64,000 nucleotides of DNA from Akanthomyces muscarius (lineage: Eukaryota; Ascomycota; Sordariomycetes; Hypocreales; Cordycipitaceae): the NCBI RefSeq assembly GCF_028009165.1, contig NC_079246.1:2728001-2792000 (forward strand). Direction: 5' to 3'. Shown one piece after another: positions 14,183-24,806 of the stretch. A model generated the notes under the pieces. The model saw only the letters and a program-made list of their open reading frames with translations. It searched no databases and had not been told where the DNA came from. Each line of letters starts with the position of its first letter. The first letter of the stretch is position 1. The position numbers were made by a program, and so were the translations under genes.

Positions 14183-14782
14183 ACGCAAGGTCGCGGAGAC
14201 ATTGTATGAATACCCGATCGCGTCGGCAAGGAAAAGGTGGATGGTGTACCGGCGAGGCGGGAATCGCCTCTAGGGTTTTATTTGATATGTGGTTCAATGG
14301 ACCACACTAGCCCGGCAATCAATTTCGGAGTTTGCGGCGTCTGGACGGCGGAATGAGATTGCTTGATGGGTATCCGACTGATGTCCTCTTCCTTCTCTGA
14401 TTTACAACCACCAGCTTAGTTGTACGTTATCGTACGTGTGTGCTTCATAGGATCCGGTTTTGCTGTATTTTACGCTCAGGTTGACAGTTCATAACCTTTT
14501 CTGAAACTACTGCATGTGTGTATCGTGATGATATTCATACGTAAAAAGCTGACGTGTACGCCTAAAACACCAGTTGAGATATAAAAGACTCCAACTTCAA
14601 AGAAAGATCTCCCGCGTAGAACAGAAGCGAATAACCCACGCCTTTCCCCTTTTTTGCATGTGTATGAAATGGCAGCCACTGCCCAGCACATGGCGTGATC
14701 AAAGAGTGACTTCCACGCGTCGCTTGGTGTTGTGCTAGAACAAGCACCTCTCGCCCACCTCTCGTCATAAGACCCCTCATCC
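14183..14782. other. Convergent 3' intergenic region
   Basis: Lies between the stops of the NASP-like gene and MPP10, which converge here. It presumably holds both 3' UTRs. No other feature seen. Confidence 0.5.
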
Positions 14783-17002
14783 TTACAGCTTGAAGCTGCC
14801 GCTGGAAATGGCCTTGGTCGCCTTGATCTTGTTGCCGTCGACGTCGGTGATCTCGCCCTTGCGGTTGATGACTTTGACGCCGCCCTTTTTGAGGTCGGCA
14901 ATGGTCTGGGCTTTTTTGCTCGTGGCTGCGCGCGAGCTGCCGGCGCCGCCGTTGCCGGCCTTGCGCACGCGCTCCTTGTGCTGGCGACGGCGGCGCGCCT
15001 TGTCCTCGCGCGACATTTCCTGCCGAGCCACTGGTAGGCCGCTCTTGGACACCACCTCGCCCTTGGCCGCCGTGTTGGCGCCGGCTTTGTAGACCTCCTG
15101 CGGCGCCATACGGCTGCTCTCGCCGGCCACGGCCTGCGCCGTCGCTGGTTGCGCATCCTCCATGGCGATGGTGGCCACGTCGGCCACAACGGAGAGTGAG
15201 GCCGCCGTCGGTTTTGGCTTGTAGTGCCAGCTGCTGAGGGCGTCGAGCTTGGCGGAGACCTCCTTCCACAGGTTTTCCACCTCCTTTTCTTCGCGCTGCA
15301 GCTTCTCGTCGGATTGGCTTACGTAGCTGTCGGGGTCCGCATTTTTGACGTGCTCTTCTTCGTAGATTTGAGCGAGGCTCTTGTCCGACTTGCTGTCCTT
15401 GACGTCGAAAAGACCGCGGCGCGTCCCTGCGGGCAGAGCCTCGGTTTCAGGGCGGCGCTTGAGGACTTCATCGAATTCTTGTGAGAGGATGCGGCGCTTA
15501 ATGAGCTCGTCTATGCTCTCGCTGACCTCGGGTGTGATGACGGGCACCGGCTTGCCGATGTATTCAAAATCGAGGTCTTGCTCCAGGAGAGAGTTGGTTG
15601 GGCGCTCCACAGCGTTAGCTTCGCCAGACAAAGTCCATTCGCGCTTGGCCACGGAGGCGGCTTCGAGCTTACGAATCTCTTCGGCTAGCTTGGCTTGTCG
15701 GCGTTCGTGCGCTGACCGTCGAGACTTGGGGTCGCCGGCGGAGGCATCCGAGAGGGCATCCTCAGAATCCTCCATTTCGGATTCGTCGTCAAACAGGTCT
15801 CGGCGAACATCGGCCATGGCTCGTTCCATGTCTTGTTTCGTGGGCTCTTGAGCCCTGGGAGCCGACTTTCTCGGTTTATTCGTATCTCTTTTGCGCGGTG
15901 GCGGCGCGAAGAAGTCCTTGTAGAAAACGTCGTTGGCATTGTTCTCGACGTCTTCGAAGCCATCTTCAAACGCCGCGGCTTCGTCGTCGCTCTCGCCCTC
16001 TGGGGCATCTAAAGCCATGTCACCAAATGTAGGGCCATCGTCATCGTCCTCGTCGTCATCTTCGTCACCTTCGTCAGCCATGTCGTCGTCGTTTACACCC
16101 TTCTTCGACCGTTTGCTTTGTGAGGCCTTGGACTTTTGGGCCGGTGCATTGGGGTCCGCGGTCCAGTCTATCTCTTCATCGTCGCTGGCCATGTCTGTGT
16201 TCGGATCGCCGCGGGTATCTTGCTCTTCGAACCATTGCGTCTGCTTGTTGAAGTCGTCGAGCGTGAAGAAGCCGTCGTTGAGACCGTCAGGGTCTTCTTC
16301 GAAGGACTTGTAACCCTCCTCCTCATCTGCTTCACCTTCTCCAGCATCCTCCAACTCTTCCTCCGCCAAATCTTCGCCGAGCTCCTCCTCGTTCATATCA
16401 GAGACCTGGCCGATAATTTCGGCATCCTCTGGGTCTTCAATCTCTTCATCCTCTTCATCAGAGCCGAAATCCTCAGCCTCTTCGTTCTCTTCGGCTGGCT
16501 CGATGTCCAGATTGCTCACATCCTCCTCGTCTTCATCTGATGCCGAGGCTTCTCCAGTGATATCACCATCGATAAGAGCGATCTCGTTTTTCTCCTCCAT
16601 TTCGTCCAAAAGCGTCTCGGAAAATTGCAAGACGCCGCCAATCAACTTCTTGGCCTGCTGCCAGACCTGGTTCGTCTGGAAGCCGTCGACATAAATTTTT
16701 CGTAACTTCAAAACATCTTCCTTCTCACCGCCACGCTTTCGTTTTCTCGATTCTTTTAGCCGGCGCTGCTGCTCATCGCCGACCTGCGCGGCGAAGGCTT
16801 CTAATGTCTCTCGCACTAGGTTGAGCGATTCGGTGGGCAGTTCCGTCGTTGGCTGCAAGAAGACATGGCGGTTTTCTGGCTGCAAACTTTGCAACAGAGC
16901 CATGGCGGCTCCATTGACAGAGGTCGCATCCGCTGACATATTTGATCCGGCCGTTAATGTGTGCGACGTCGAGGTCAGTGAAGACAAACTGTCGGCTGCC
17001 AT
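14783..17002 (-). CDS. MPP10: U3 small nucleolar ribonucleoprotein MPP10
   Basis: Single exon, about 739 aa from the chosen ATG at 17002 (MAADSLSSL). The frame stays open to an ATG at 17146, and another ATG lies at 16939 (MSADATS), so the start is the least certain part. Residues give FLQPTTELPTES and LRKIYVDGFQTNQVWQQ near the N terminus, long acidic runs in the middle, DDFNKQTQWFEEQD, FYKDFFAPPPRK, and the hallmark WTLSGEANAVERPTNSLLEQDLDFEY followed by PVITPEVSESIDELIKRRI. The C terminus is basic. MPP10 is a core protein of the SSU processome; with Imp3 and Imp4 it acts in nucleolar 18S rRNA processing at sites A0-A2. Next gene downstream in position is the RING gene, same strand. Confidence 0.92.
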   Translation of the reverse strand: MAADSLSSLTSTSHTLTAGSNMSADATSVNGAAMALLQSLQPENRHVFLQPTTELPTESLNLVRETLEAFAAQVGDEQQRRLKESRKRKRGGEKEDVLKLRKIYVDGFQTNQVWQQAKKLIGGVLQFSETLLDEMEEKNEIALIDGDITGEASASDEDEEDVSNLDIEPAEENEEAEDFGSDEEDEEIEDPEDAEIIGQVSDMNEEELGEDLAEEELEDAGEGEADEEEGYKSFEEDPDGLNDGFFTLDDFNKQTQWFEEQDTRGDPNTDMASDDEEIDWTADPNAPAQKSKASQSKRSKKGVNDDDMADEGDEDDDEDDDDGPTFGDMALDAPEGESDDEAAAFEDGFEDVENNANDVFYKDFFAPPPRKRDTNKPRKSAPRAQEPTKQDMERAMADVRRDLFDDESEMEDSEDALSDASAGDPKSRRSAHERRQAKLAEEIRKLEAASVAKREWTLSGEANAVERPTNSLLEQDLDFEYIGKPVPVITPEVSESIDELIKRRILSQEFDEVLKRRPETEALPAGTRRGLFDVKDSKSDKSLAQIYEEEHVKNADPDSYVSQSDEKLQREEKEVENLWKEVSAKLDALSSWHYKPKPTAASLSVVADVATIAMEDAQPATAQAVAGESSRMAPQEVYKAGANTAAKGEVVSKSGLPVARQEMSREDKARRRRQHKERVRKAGNGGAGSSRAATSKKAQTIADLKKGGVKVINRKGEITDVDGNKIKATKAISSGSFKL

Positions 17003-17382
17003 ACTCTGTAAAAATTGCGGATTGCAGATTGGACTTCCCAAGACAAAAAAATTTGGAGGTCGAGGGACCTCCCCACTATTAGTCGGCGCTACAAACACCG
17101 ATGGCCCACCGAGTAACAAAGACCGGCGCAGCGCCAATGATCTCATGGATAAAAATAATTCAAAGTTTCAACATCCGCGTTTTTTGAAATTATGGCGATA
17201 GCACTAAAATGGCAAATGTGAAGTCAGTCGGGGCATGGTTATGCACTGCATGAGAGTTTACATGTTGACTTTGCGCTATGCGCCGCTGTATAATTTTTCT
17301 AGAGATGGTCCCAGAAGCAACGCCACCCATGCCAAATCCCGACTCCTTAAATCCCAAAAAAAAAAAACAATGTTACACGTCT
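17003..17382. other. Short spacer upstream of MPP10
   Basis: 380 bp between the RING gene stop and the MPP10 start, both on minus. It holds the 5' region of MPP10, in which the MPP10 frame remains open to 17146, and an A run near 17350. Confidence 0.5.
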
Positions 17383-19344
17383 CTAGAAGCCTCTACGGCC
17401 ACCGGTGCTCATTAGAGTGATCTTCTGTTTCTTCTTCTTCTTACCACCTCCGGTAGATCCTGTGGAGTTGCCGATTTCAGGCTTACTCCTGTCCTCTTGT
17501 TCCGCAATATGGATAGCATCCAGCTGCATAGAAAGATCAGCGTTGGACAAAAGCTCGGCTTCATTGAGCCATCCATCGTCTCTACTTTCAATTTGTGTAG
17601 CGCCAATCTCTGGAGATGCGGGAATTGCCACCGTGCCCCAAATCGTTCTTTCGCCACTCGGACTTGTGGACATGGATGCTAGTGTGTTGAAGCCAATGCG
17701 ATCCTCAGGCGGCGTAGTGCTTGATGCGCCATTCAGCGGCTGGAATTCCGACATATCCATGGGCGGTGGCCTGTCTTCTTCTAGACCTACATGTGGTATG
17801 GGAATGCCGGCAGAACTATGCAAAGCAGCCGCCTCCATACGTTCTGCGTCAATCCGCTCGCGTTCTTCTTGCGCAGCCTTATCCTTATTGCGTTTGCGAC
17901 GCTTGGCAATATCTGACGCAAATGTTGAAAGAGTTTCCTCTGGAACAATATCTGTCCAATCGCACTCCAGGAAACTGATGACGCATCCGTGAGGGAGATG
18001 ACCCAAGTACTTGGCTCGCTTTCGCAGATTATCGTCGACCAAATGGCCAGTCGAAATATGCTCCACGGTTGGAAGTAGCGTGGATGGAAACGAGGAAAAG
18101 GATCCGTACTTGGTCTTGAGGATGCGGATATCCAATGGAGAAAGATAGAGATGCGGTGGAGTGCTGTAAAAGTAAAAATCCGAGTCCGACATTGGCTTTC
18201 CTGAAGCCCTCTTCATTGCCGAGGTGGCAGCAGCAACGTCAGCAAGGTCGGCATTGCGTTCCTGCATGGATTTGACGGCTTTGACAGCACGCTGTGTCCA
18301 CTCTCCATCCTGACCGAACATGTTTTTGTCTTCCTTTTCCTGCTGCAAGAGTGCAGCAATTTCCTCCTCATATTGTTCGGTCATATATTCCTTTGTTCCT
18401 TTCATGATCCGAGCATAGTCAAGAACATTGGCAGCGAAATGCCAAGGCACCTCGTCGCTTGAATTTATGACTTCAGCACCCCCTTCCCTGGGAAGTGCCA
18501 GGGTGGAGTTTGCTTTACGTGCCATGAGCCGAAGCACAACGTCGTCTCCAGGTCGGGGAAGGGAGCTCTCTTGCCCGGAATAGAATCGCACAGCCCGCAC
18601 CTCCTGCATATAGACGCTGTCTTCGCAAATAGGACATTTCTTCCACTTCGCGGCCTTGCCAGACTTGGCTTCCTCCACATTGGCAGTCGTATTCATAAAC
18701 CGAATTAGGCAAGATAGGCAAAAGATATGGCCGCAACGAGCCATTCGGGGAGCCACTGGCTCCGAAAGACAGATAGGGCATGAAGCATTTTGTGATTCCG
18801 ATGAGGCGATCACTTGCAAAACATTTGCCCAGTCAATGTACAAATCAGCATCCGCCGCCTGGCCGTTATACGATACCTCTGGCCGGACGACGAAGCGGTA
18901 GTTGGCGTGAACATATCGCGACTTATCCAAGGCATGATGACCTGAGCCAAGACCCCAGATAGGGGGACGACGATGGGGGCGCGGATGGAAGCTATGATCT
19001 TGGACAGGGCGCGGGGCCGTATAGGTAAGCAGATGCGTAATCGAAGTCTGCCCTCGGCGACTTGAAGGATTGCGAACAGCACTCATTTCGGCGAGCGCGT
19101 CCTCTCTGTCCAACTGGGAGTGCGACATGCGATCTCCCATACCCGGGCGCCGCTGGTTTCTATGCTGTTTGCGGGATCCTTGGCCTTTTCGTGGCGTGGT
19201 CTGCGCGGTGGCGGTAGCAGAAGCAGACGGGCCTGGACGACGCGAGAAGTCGGGAGCCGGAGCGGGGCGATCGGAAGCAGCTTGAGCAGGATAGTTCGAG
19301 GCCGATGCGAGGGACTTGCCCGAGTTGGAGTTCGAATTGTTCAT
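17383..19344 (-). CDS. RING-finger E3 ubiquitin ligase, RNF10/Mag2-like
   Basis: Single exon, 653 aa, ATG at 19344. The N-terminal 130 residues are low complexity and basic. A conserved block, LDKSRYVHANYRFVV, precedes the RING at residues 189-240: CPIC, then ARCGHIFCLSC, then KKCPIC, giving all eight zinc ligands of a C3HC4 finger. Downstream come the conserved FYFYSTPPHLYLSPLDIRILKTKYGSFSSFP and HLPHGCVISFLECDW blocks, and a lysine-rich tail ending LMSTGGRRGF. This architecture matches RNF10 and yeast Mag2, RING ligases linked to ubiquitination of small-subunit ribosomal proteins on stalled ribosomes. That role is family knowledge, not visible here. Confidence 0.85.
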   Translation of the reverse strand: MNNSNSNSGKSLASASNYPAQAASDRPAPAPDFSRRPGPSASATATAQTTPRKGQGSRKQHRNQRRPGMGDRMSHSQLDREDALAEMSAVRNPSSRRGQTSITHLLTYTAPRPVQDHSFHPRPHRRPPIWGLGSGHHALDKSRYVHANYRFVVRPEVSYNGQAADADLYIDWANVLQVIASSESQNASCPICLSEPVAPRMARCGHIFCLSCLIRFMNTTANVEEAKSGKAAKWKKCPICEDSVYMQEVRAVRFYSGQESSLPRPGDDVVLRLMARKANSTLALPREGGAEVINSSDEVPWHFAANVLDYARIMKGTKEYMTEQYEEEIAALLQQEKEDKNMFGQDGEWTQRAVKAVKSMQERNADLADVAAATSAMKRASGKPMSDSDFYFYSTPPHLYLSPLDIRILKTKYGSFSSFPSTLLPTVEHISTGHLVDDNLRKRAKYLGHLPHGCVISFLECDWTDIVPEETLSTFASDIAKRRKRNKDKAAQEERERIDAERMEAAALHSSAGIPIPHVGLEEDRPPPMDMSEFQPLNGASSTTPPEDRIGFNTLASMSTSPSGERTIWGTVAIPASPEIGATQIESRDDGWLNEAELLSNADLSMQLDAIHIAEQEDRSKPEIGNSTGSTGGGKKKKKQKITLMSTGGRRGF

Positions 19345-20139
19345 GGTAGTACAGGTCGAGGGCTCAAGACGAAATGGCGCACTCGAGCTGGAGGGGTAAC
19401 CAGCATCCGATCTCTCGTAGCTGGTCGTTAAGTCGCGGGGATTCGCTGGGATTCGCTAGGCTATCAAACGTTTCGCTGGGGGACGCGATTGCTACTCCCT
19501 TGGAATGCAGCGGCAAATGGTAGCGGCAATTTTCGGAATGAGGACGATATTTCAAGGATGAGAAGTTTCATAACCATGATTATGATCAAAAGCGATGGAG
19601 ATCCGATGGGATCACGCTGGGACGACGCCCGTATCGTTGTAGCTACCGGCCAGGTTCTTAGTTGCTGCTTGACTCACTTGGCGGGGCAGGCCAGAGTTCG
19701 TCACGTGCATTACATCACCTTTCGCGTTAACACAATTATGCCGGAATTGCAAGATTGAGATTTCTTCGGGTTCAATACACTTGTAATGTCAATTACTTGA
19801 CTCTCATTGTCCGCAAATACATTCCCGGTTTCTTCTTCCCGTCGAACGGTCGGGGGCCTGGTATGGGTGGCAAACTAAAATCGCTGCCTTTGTGAACGAT
19901 TTGGCAGCAGTTCATTTTATGGGGCGAGTAAGGATTCATTTGGTGTGAGAAAACATTGTACTAAGCATTGCCAACATATCATGTATTACTTAGATATACC
20001 ATACAGATTGTATACTGCCGCAGCTATGGGGAATCACTTGACGTAGAAATAATAAAGTAATCAACAATCCCGAAACACAAATAAGACGACCTCGCGCACG
20101 ATCCCAGCATGACGTAGGCTATTGTATGCCGACACGCCT
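19345..20139. other. Intergenic region upstream of the RING gene
   Basis: 795 bp holding the promoter of the RNF10-like gene and the 3' flank of the Crp1-like gene. A short direct repeat, GGGATTCGCT, occurs twice near 19438-19458. No coding feature seen. Confidence 0.5.
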
Positions 20140-22808
20140 CTAGTTCTTGTCCGACAGCTTGCCCTTGATCTTGCTGATGAAGGTGCTCAGACGACCCTTC
20201 TTTTTCTCGGCGGCTGTCTGAGCCTTATCCGCGGTAGCAGCAGGAGCATGCTTGGAGCCAGAGCCATTGGCGGCAGACTGAGTAGCGGCCGCAGGCTTCT
20301 CAGAGGGCTTAGTCTCGACAGGCTTGGAAACGGCGGGTGTCGTCTCGGTAGGCTTGGGGACCTCTGCAACCTTGGGGGCAGAGACATCTGCCGCCTTGGT
20401 CTCGACAGGCTTGGAAACGGCAGGTGTCGTCTCCACAGGTTTAGGGACCTCTGCTACCGTGGGAGCAGAAGCATCTGACGTCTTGCTCTCGGTAGCCTGG
20501 GAGACAGGGGCATCGGCAGGCTTGGTCTCAACAGCCTGGGGGGCAGGCGTAAGAGTCACAGGCTTAGAAACAGTGACCTTGGTCTCGGTAGGCTTGGCGG
20601 CGGAAGTTTCGCTTGCAGCCTTTGCAGCGCCATTTTCAGCAGGCTTTACTTGGTGGACTGTGCCAGGAGCCACGACGGGTACAGCAGCGAGAGCAGGAGC
20701 CTTGATGGTCTCGGCAGGCTTCTCTGCGGGCTTCTTGGTACCGTTGTCGACAGCCGTCACGACTGGCGTCTCCTTAGCCTTGGAAACATCGGCCGCGGGA
20801 GCGGGCTTGACCTCTTTGAGAAGCTCAGACTCGACAGCCTTCTTCTCCTCAACAGCAGTAGCGTTGGCAGCAGCTTCGGGGCCCCTCCCAGCCTCCTGGA
20901 TGGACTCCTTGACCTCGGCAGGTACGTCCTTGGCAGGCTCCTGCTGGCTAAGCACCTCCTTGGCTTGGGGCGCAGCGGCGGCGGGAGCGGGCTTGACCTC
21001 TCTGAGAAGCTCAGACTCGACAGTTTTCTTTTCCTCGACGGCAGTCGCGTTTGCAGCAGCCTCGGGGCTCTTACCTGCCGCCTGAATGGACTCCTTAACC
21101 TCGACGGGGACATCTTCGGCGGTGTGGCCAAGCAACTGCTTGGCCTGATCAGGGAGCTTCTCCTTGGCGGCATCAGGCAGATTGTTGTTGATGGCCTCGG
21201 CGGCAGCAGATTTGGCGGCGTCAAAAGTGGGAGCAGCCTGCTCGCCGACCTTACCAGCGGCGACGGTAGCACCGGCGGCGACGGCGGCGGCGACGGCGGC
21301 AACACTTCCACCGACAGTAGCAGCAGTGGCAGCAGCGCTGTGATCGCCCTTTTGCGCAGCCGCATCGCTTTGATCGTCTTCATTGTCGTCGTCGTCGGCG
21401 TTAGCATTGCCGTTGCCGTTGGCGGCGGCAGCAGCCTTCTTCTGCTTCTTCTTCTCGTTTTTCTTCTTGTTCTTCTTCTTCTTCTTGTCGTCGGACCCAG
21501 AGGTGGGCTCAGCAGCCTTGGACTCTAGAGGAACCTGGCCAGCTAGAGCAGCAGTGGTAGCGCCAGGGGCAACAGTGTTGATAGTTGCGTTCTGGGACAT
21601 TGGCAAGCCTGATTCGGGAATAGCGTTGGGGCCTGCTGCAGCGACATCGACAGGGTTGGGAATTCCGACGAGAGAATCACTTTTCTCGTATGACTCTTTG
21701 TCCAGTTTGACATGCTTGTGGATGTCGCCAGCAGTAAGCTCCTGCGGGACCTTTTCGCCGGGTTTCAGGCTGATGGGGTTTACTCCGGTCTCCGAGGCAG
21801 GTAGAGGGTTGATTCCTACAAGCTTGTCCTTCTCGAGGGGTTGTTGACTGGCCATTGCAGCGGTGGTGGATCCTGGGCCGACGGTGTTGATGGCGGCGGT
21901 TGAAAGCGTCGAAGCAGCAATGAGCTCGGAAGTAAGGAAGTTGTTGACGTTGCCCTCCTTGTCCGCCTCTTTCGGAGACGACTCGTTGGTGGTCCAGTTG
22001 TTGTCGACGACAAACTGTGCAAGGCAGAAGCGTCAGCAAAGGGTATTCAAAGCGATGCGCAATGATCCAATGCGCAATTGGCTACGCTCGAGGCCTGTGA
22101 CCGCATTGGCCTCGGGTGTCCCGTCTCGTCTATGTGCGCGTACGAGCTATTTGGTCACGCCCTTGGCGCTAGACCTCAAGAAATGTAACACATTTATTCA
22201 AGGCAGTGCAAGCTTGGTTCATGCACAGCCTTTTTTGCAACATTGCAACGCAAATGACGCAAGGCTAGAGCTGCATGACGGCTGGACGCGCGGGGTGCTG
22301 GCCGCTTCGAGGGTACCGCGTAGAAATGAATCGAGTCGCAGGAGGCTCGCACCGCAGCATTGGATCGTCGATGTTGTCGGTAAGTCGACTTACCTTATAG
22401 TAGATCTTGTCGGATGGGATTTCGAGGCTGACAGTCTTTTCGAAGATGCCGCCTTGCTTCTCGAGCTTAACACTCTTGGTCCAGTTGTCGAAAGTACCGG
22501 TAACGTAAACTTCTTCCGCGGGGTGTTCCCTGGTGAGAAGTTGCGATGATTAGAGAAAAGAAGCGATAAATGGAATGATGAAATGATCGAGGATAAGATT
22601 GAGCTACTCCAGAGCGCAGGGAAGGATATTTCTGGTGTTGAATGCTGCAAACGGAATGCCAAAAGAGCGGTTGCCTGGGAGGAATTTGGGTGTCGCGGGT
22701 TGACCGGGAGTGGGCGGGAAGGGCACGCGCACGAGCACAGGGCGTGGCACAAGTGTACAATAAAGGCGACGCGAAAGGAACTTACCACTTGAACGTATAG
22801 CTGCCCAT
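20140..22808 (-). CDS. Crp1/Mdg1-like protein with AMPK-type glycogen-binding domain
   Basis: Three exons: 22808-22786 (MGSYTFKW), 22529-22394 and 22014-20140, total 677 aa. The first 80 or so residues form an AMPK1_CBM/CBM48 fold: SYTFKWEHPAEEVYVTGTFDNW, then KTVSLEIPSDKIYYKFVVDNNWTTN. Splice signals are good (GTAAGT donors, CAG acceptors) and the domain is only complete when all three exons are joined. The rest is alanine/proline/lysine-rich: a KKKKKNKKK run, an Ala-rich segment, two tandem copies of a roughly 60-residue unit (EVKESIQ.AG..PEAAANATAVEEKK), Thr/Pro/Val repeats, and a short basic amphipathic C terminus (GRLSTFISKIKGKL). Yeast Crp1 binds cruciform DNA and Mdg1 acts in pheromone signalling; the function of filamentous homologues is unclear. 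Introns of 256 and 379 bp are long for this window. Confidence 0.85.
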
Positions 22809-24806
22809 GGTGGATTACAGAAATTAATGGGGACTCGATTTTTCTTCCAAGGACTGGCTTTGTGGAGGGATATGGAAGGGGAAGGAAAAGGGCAGAGGTG
22901 TGAAGAGGGTTTGGAAAAGGGCTTTGCGCCTAGAATTGAGTGGTGCAGGTGGTGGTGCTAGTTCGAAGTGCTAGCAGCTCTGGGGCCAGCTCAAGACATA
23001 GTGGCACTGGGAGAGGAGACACTTTTGGGGTTAGCTGCGTGACTGGTCAGCGGGTTAGGTAGGCTCCTACGAGGGCTGGCGGGGATGCGCTTCGGTGTGC
23101 AAGCGGGAGTGAAATTACGTGGCTGACGTCTTCGGATGTGATGGAGCCATGAGTACATACTGGTAGCCATGGTGCTGCCAGCTCGTGTTACTTGCTGTTC
23201 ACCTGAGTTATGGAGGAGCTGGGATGGAGCTGGAGTGCGGCTGTGTCATCGATTGAATGCCTGTTACGATGCAGGGGGGCACTCAATACCTGAGATGAAT
23301 GCTGCTGCAGCACCATGCACCATGTACGTCACTTCTCTTTTCGCTGCGTCGGCAGCAAAGCATGCATGCTGGCATTGGACCTGGAGGGACGCAGCGGCAA
23401 TGGGTGTGTCGAGCATAGCGAGGTACGTCGGAGCTATTTATTAACGTAGTGCTCCTTACAGCGGCCGGCATTTTTGGGAGCGATTGAGGCGGACACAGAG
23501 TAATTAAGCCCTTCAAGACAGCCAGGGGTGGTGATTCGGAGCAAGTTGTAGAATGGACCTTTGTGCAATGAATCTTCTCCCTGGCCGCCTATGCGCTTCA
23601 GGGCGAAGCTTTTACCGTTTTCTAATAAGCGCGACCAATTTGCTATCAGTGCCAGCGCTGGAAGCTTGCCGAGCCGTGGTGCAAGACTCACAGATGACGC
23701 AAAAAAGTTCTGGTCAAGTGGTGAATGGGGCTAGCTACCTAGTTAGCACCTCCATCCAAGAGGGGCCCAAGGGCCAAACGCAGCAGCAAAGGTGTAACTA
23801 GCAGGATGCACCCAAGCACCTTGCCACAAAGTAGGTACGCAAAGTACGGAGTCCAGATACACAGTGCACAATACCTTACATATACGCGGCATGTCGGAGT
23901 TGAGATGCGGGCTGCGTTTGACAGTGATATGTAGACGCTGCGAGAGCAATTAGCCACGTCAAATTCAAAGTGGTGAAACATGCGAGCTGATCATGAGCCT
24001 TGCGCCTGGCCGCAAACAGCACAGAGGGGCGAAGGCGTCCAGGCTTTCCGCTTTCGGGTAGCCAATCTCCACTAGGTAGGTACTGGTACAACGAGCCAGT
24101 CAGAGGCGCTGTAGGAGGAGATTTTGGCCTGTGGCCAGCTCCAGTTGGCCTGGCGCGGGTTGCCTTTGGAACCCCCCCCCATATGCCTTTGTCCAACAAT
24201 TTTAACAACTCTGGCAACTGGCTGGGCTGTGGCTCCATAGAGCCCGTACCCGCGCCCGCCACAGCCATAAAGCCACTAGTTAGTAAAGGCGCACGAGGCA
24301 GTTAGTACATACCAAGTACCTAAGTACCTTTGAGAAACGGTGGAGCAGCCACACGAGGCAAACACAACGTAGCCGGAAACCTTCGCCAACCGTTTACAAC
24401 AGTACACTGTAAGCCTTGATAATCCTCCGAGTCAATTCTAGCAGCCGCCTTCGCCTCGAGTCTGCAAACATACCCCATGGCTATCAGACTAAACTAACAA
24501 CATGGAAAGATAAACAGCACCAGTGCGCAACACTAGACGATCTAGCTCATTCCGCAAAGCAAGTATCACAGAGAACCACATACATTTATTCAAATACAAT
24601 GTGACCTCGATGCTTCTTCTTTCTTACTTTTCTTTTGACTTTTTATCTTGTTTCGCAAAAAATGTCTACATCTGCAGTCCTCCTCGCTATCACGTCCTTC
24701 ATAACATAGTTCTGCTCCTGGCATACACGGGCTTCGCCTCTGGCGGATGCAACATCTGCGTCCAGTATTCCGAACACGGCCTTGCAGAAAGGAGCAATTG
24801 AATAAT
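22809..24806. other. Gene-poor 2 kb stretch
   Basis: Upstream DNA of the Crp1-like gene and 3' flank of the GH89 gene. Holds TACC/GGTA motifs near 24071 and 24310, a TACGGAGT motif near 23842 and a C run near 24172. No supportable gene seen. Confidence 0.5.

Noticed and set aside
14476..15269. Frames overlapping the 3' end of MPP10 in other phases
   Set aside because: Arg/Ala-rich products caused by GC-rich codons of the MPP10 C terminus; MPP10 itself is clearly coding.
20650..21847. Long plus-strand frames opposite the Crp1-like gene
   Set aside because: They are antisense shadows of the Ala/Ser/Lys-biased coding exon, with Leu/Gly-rich products and no domain.
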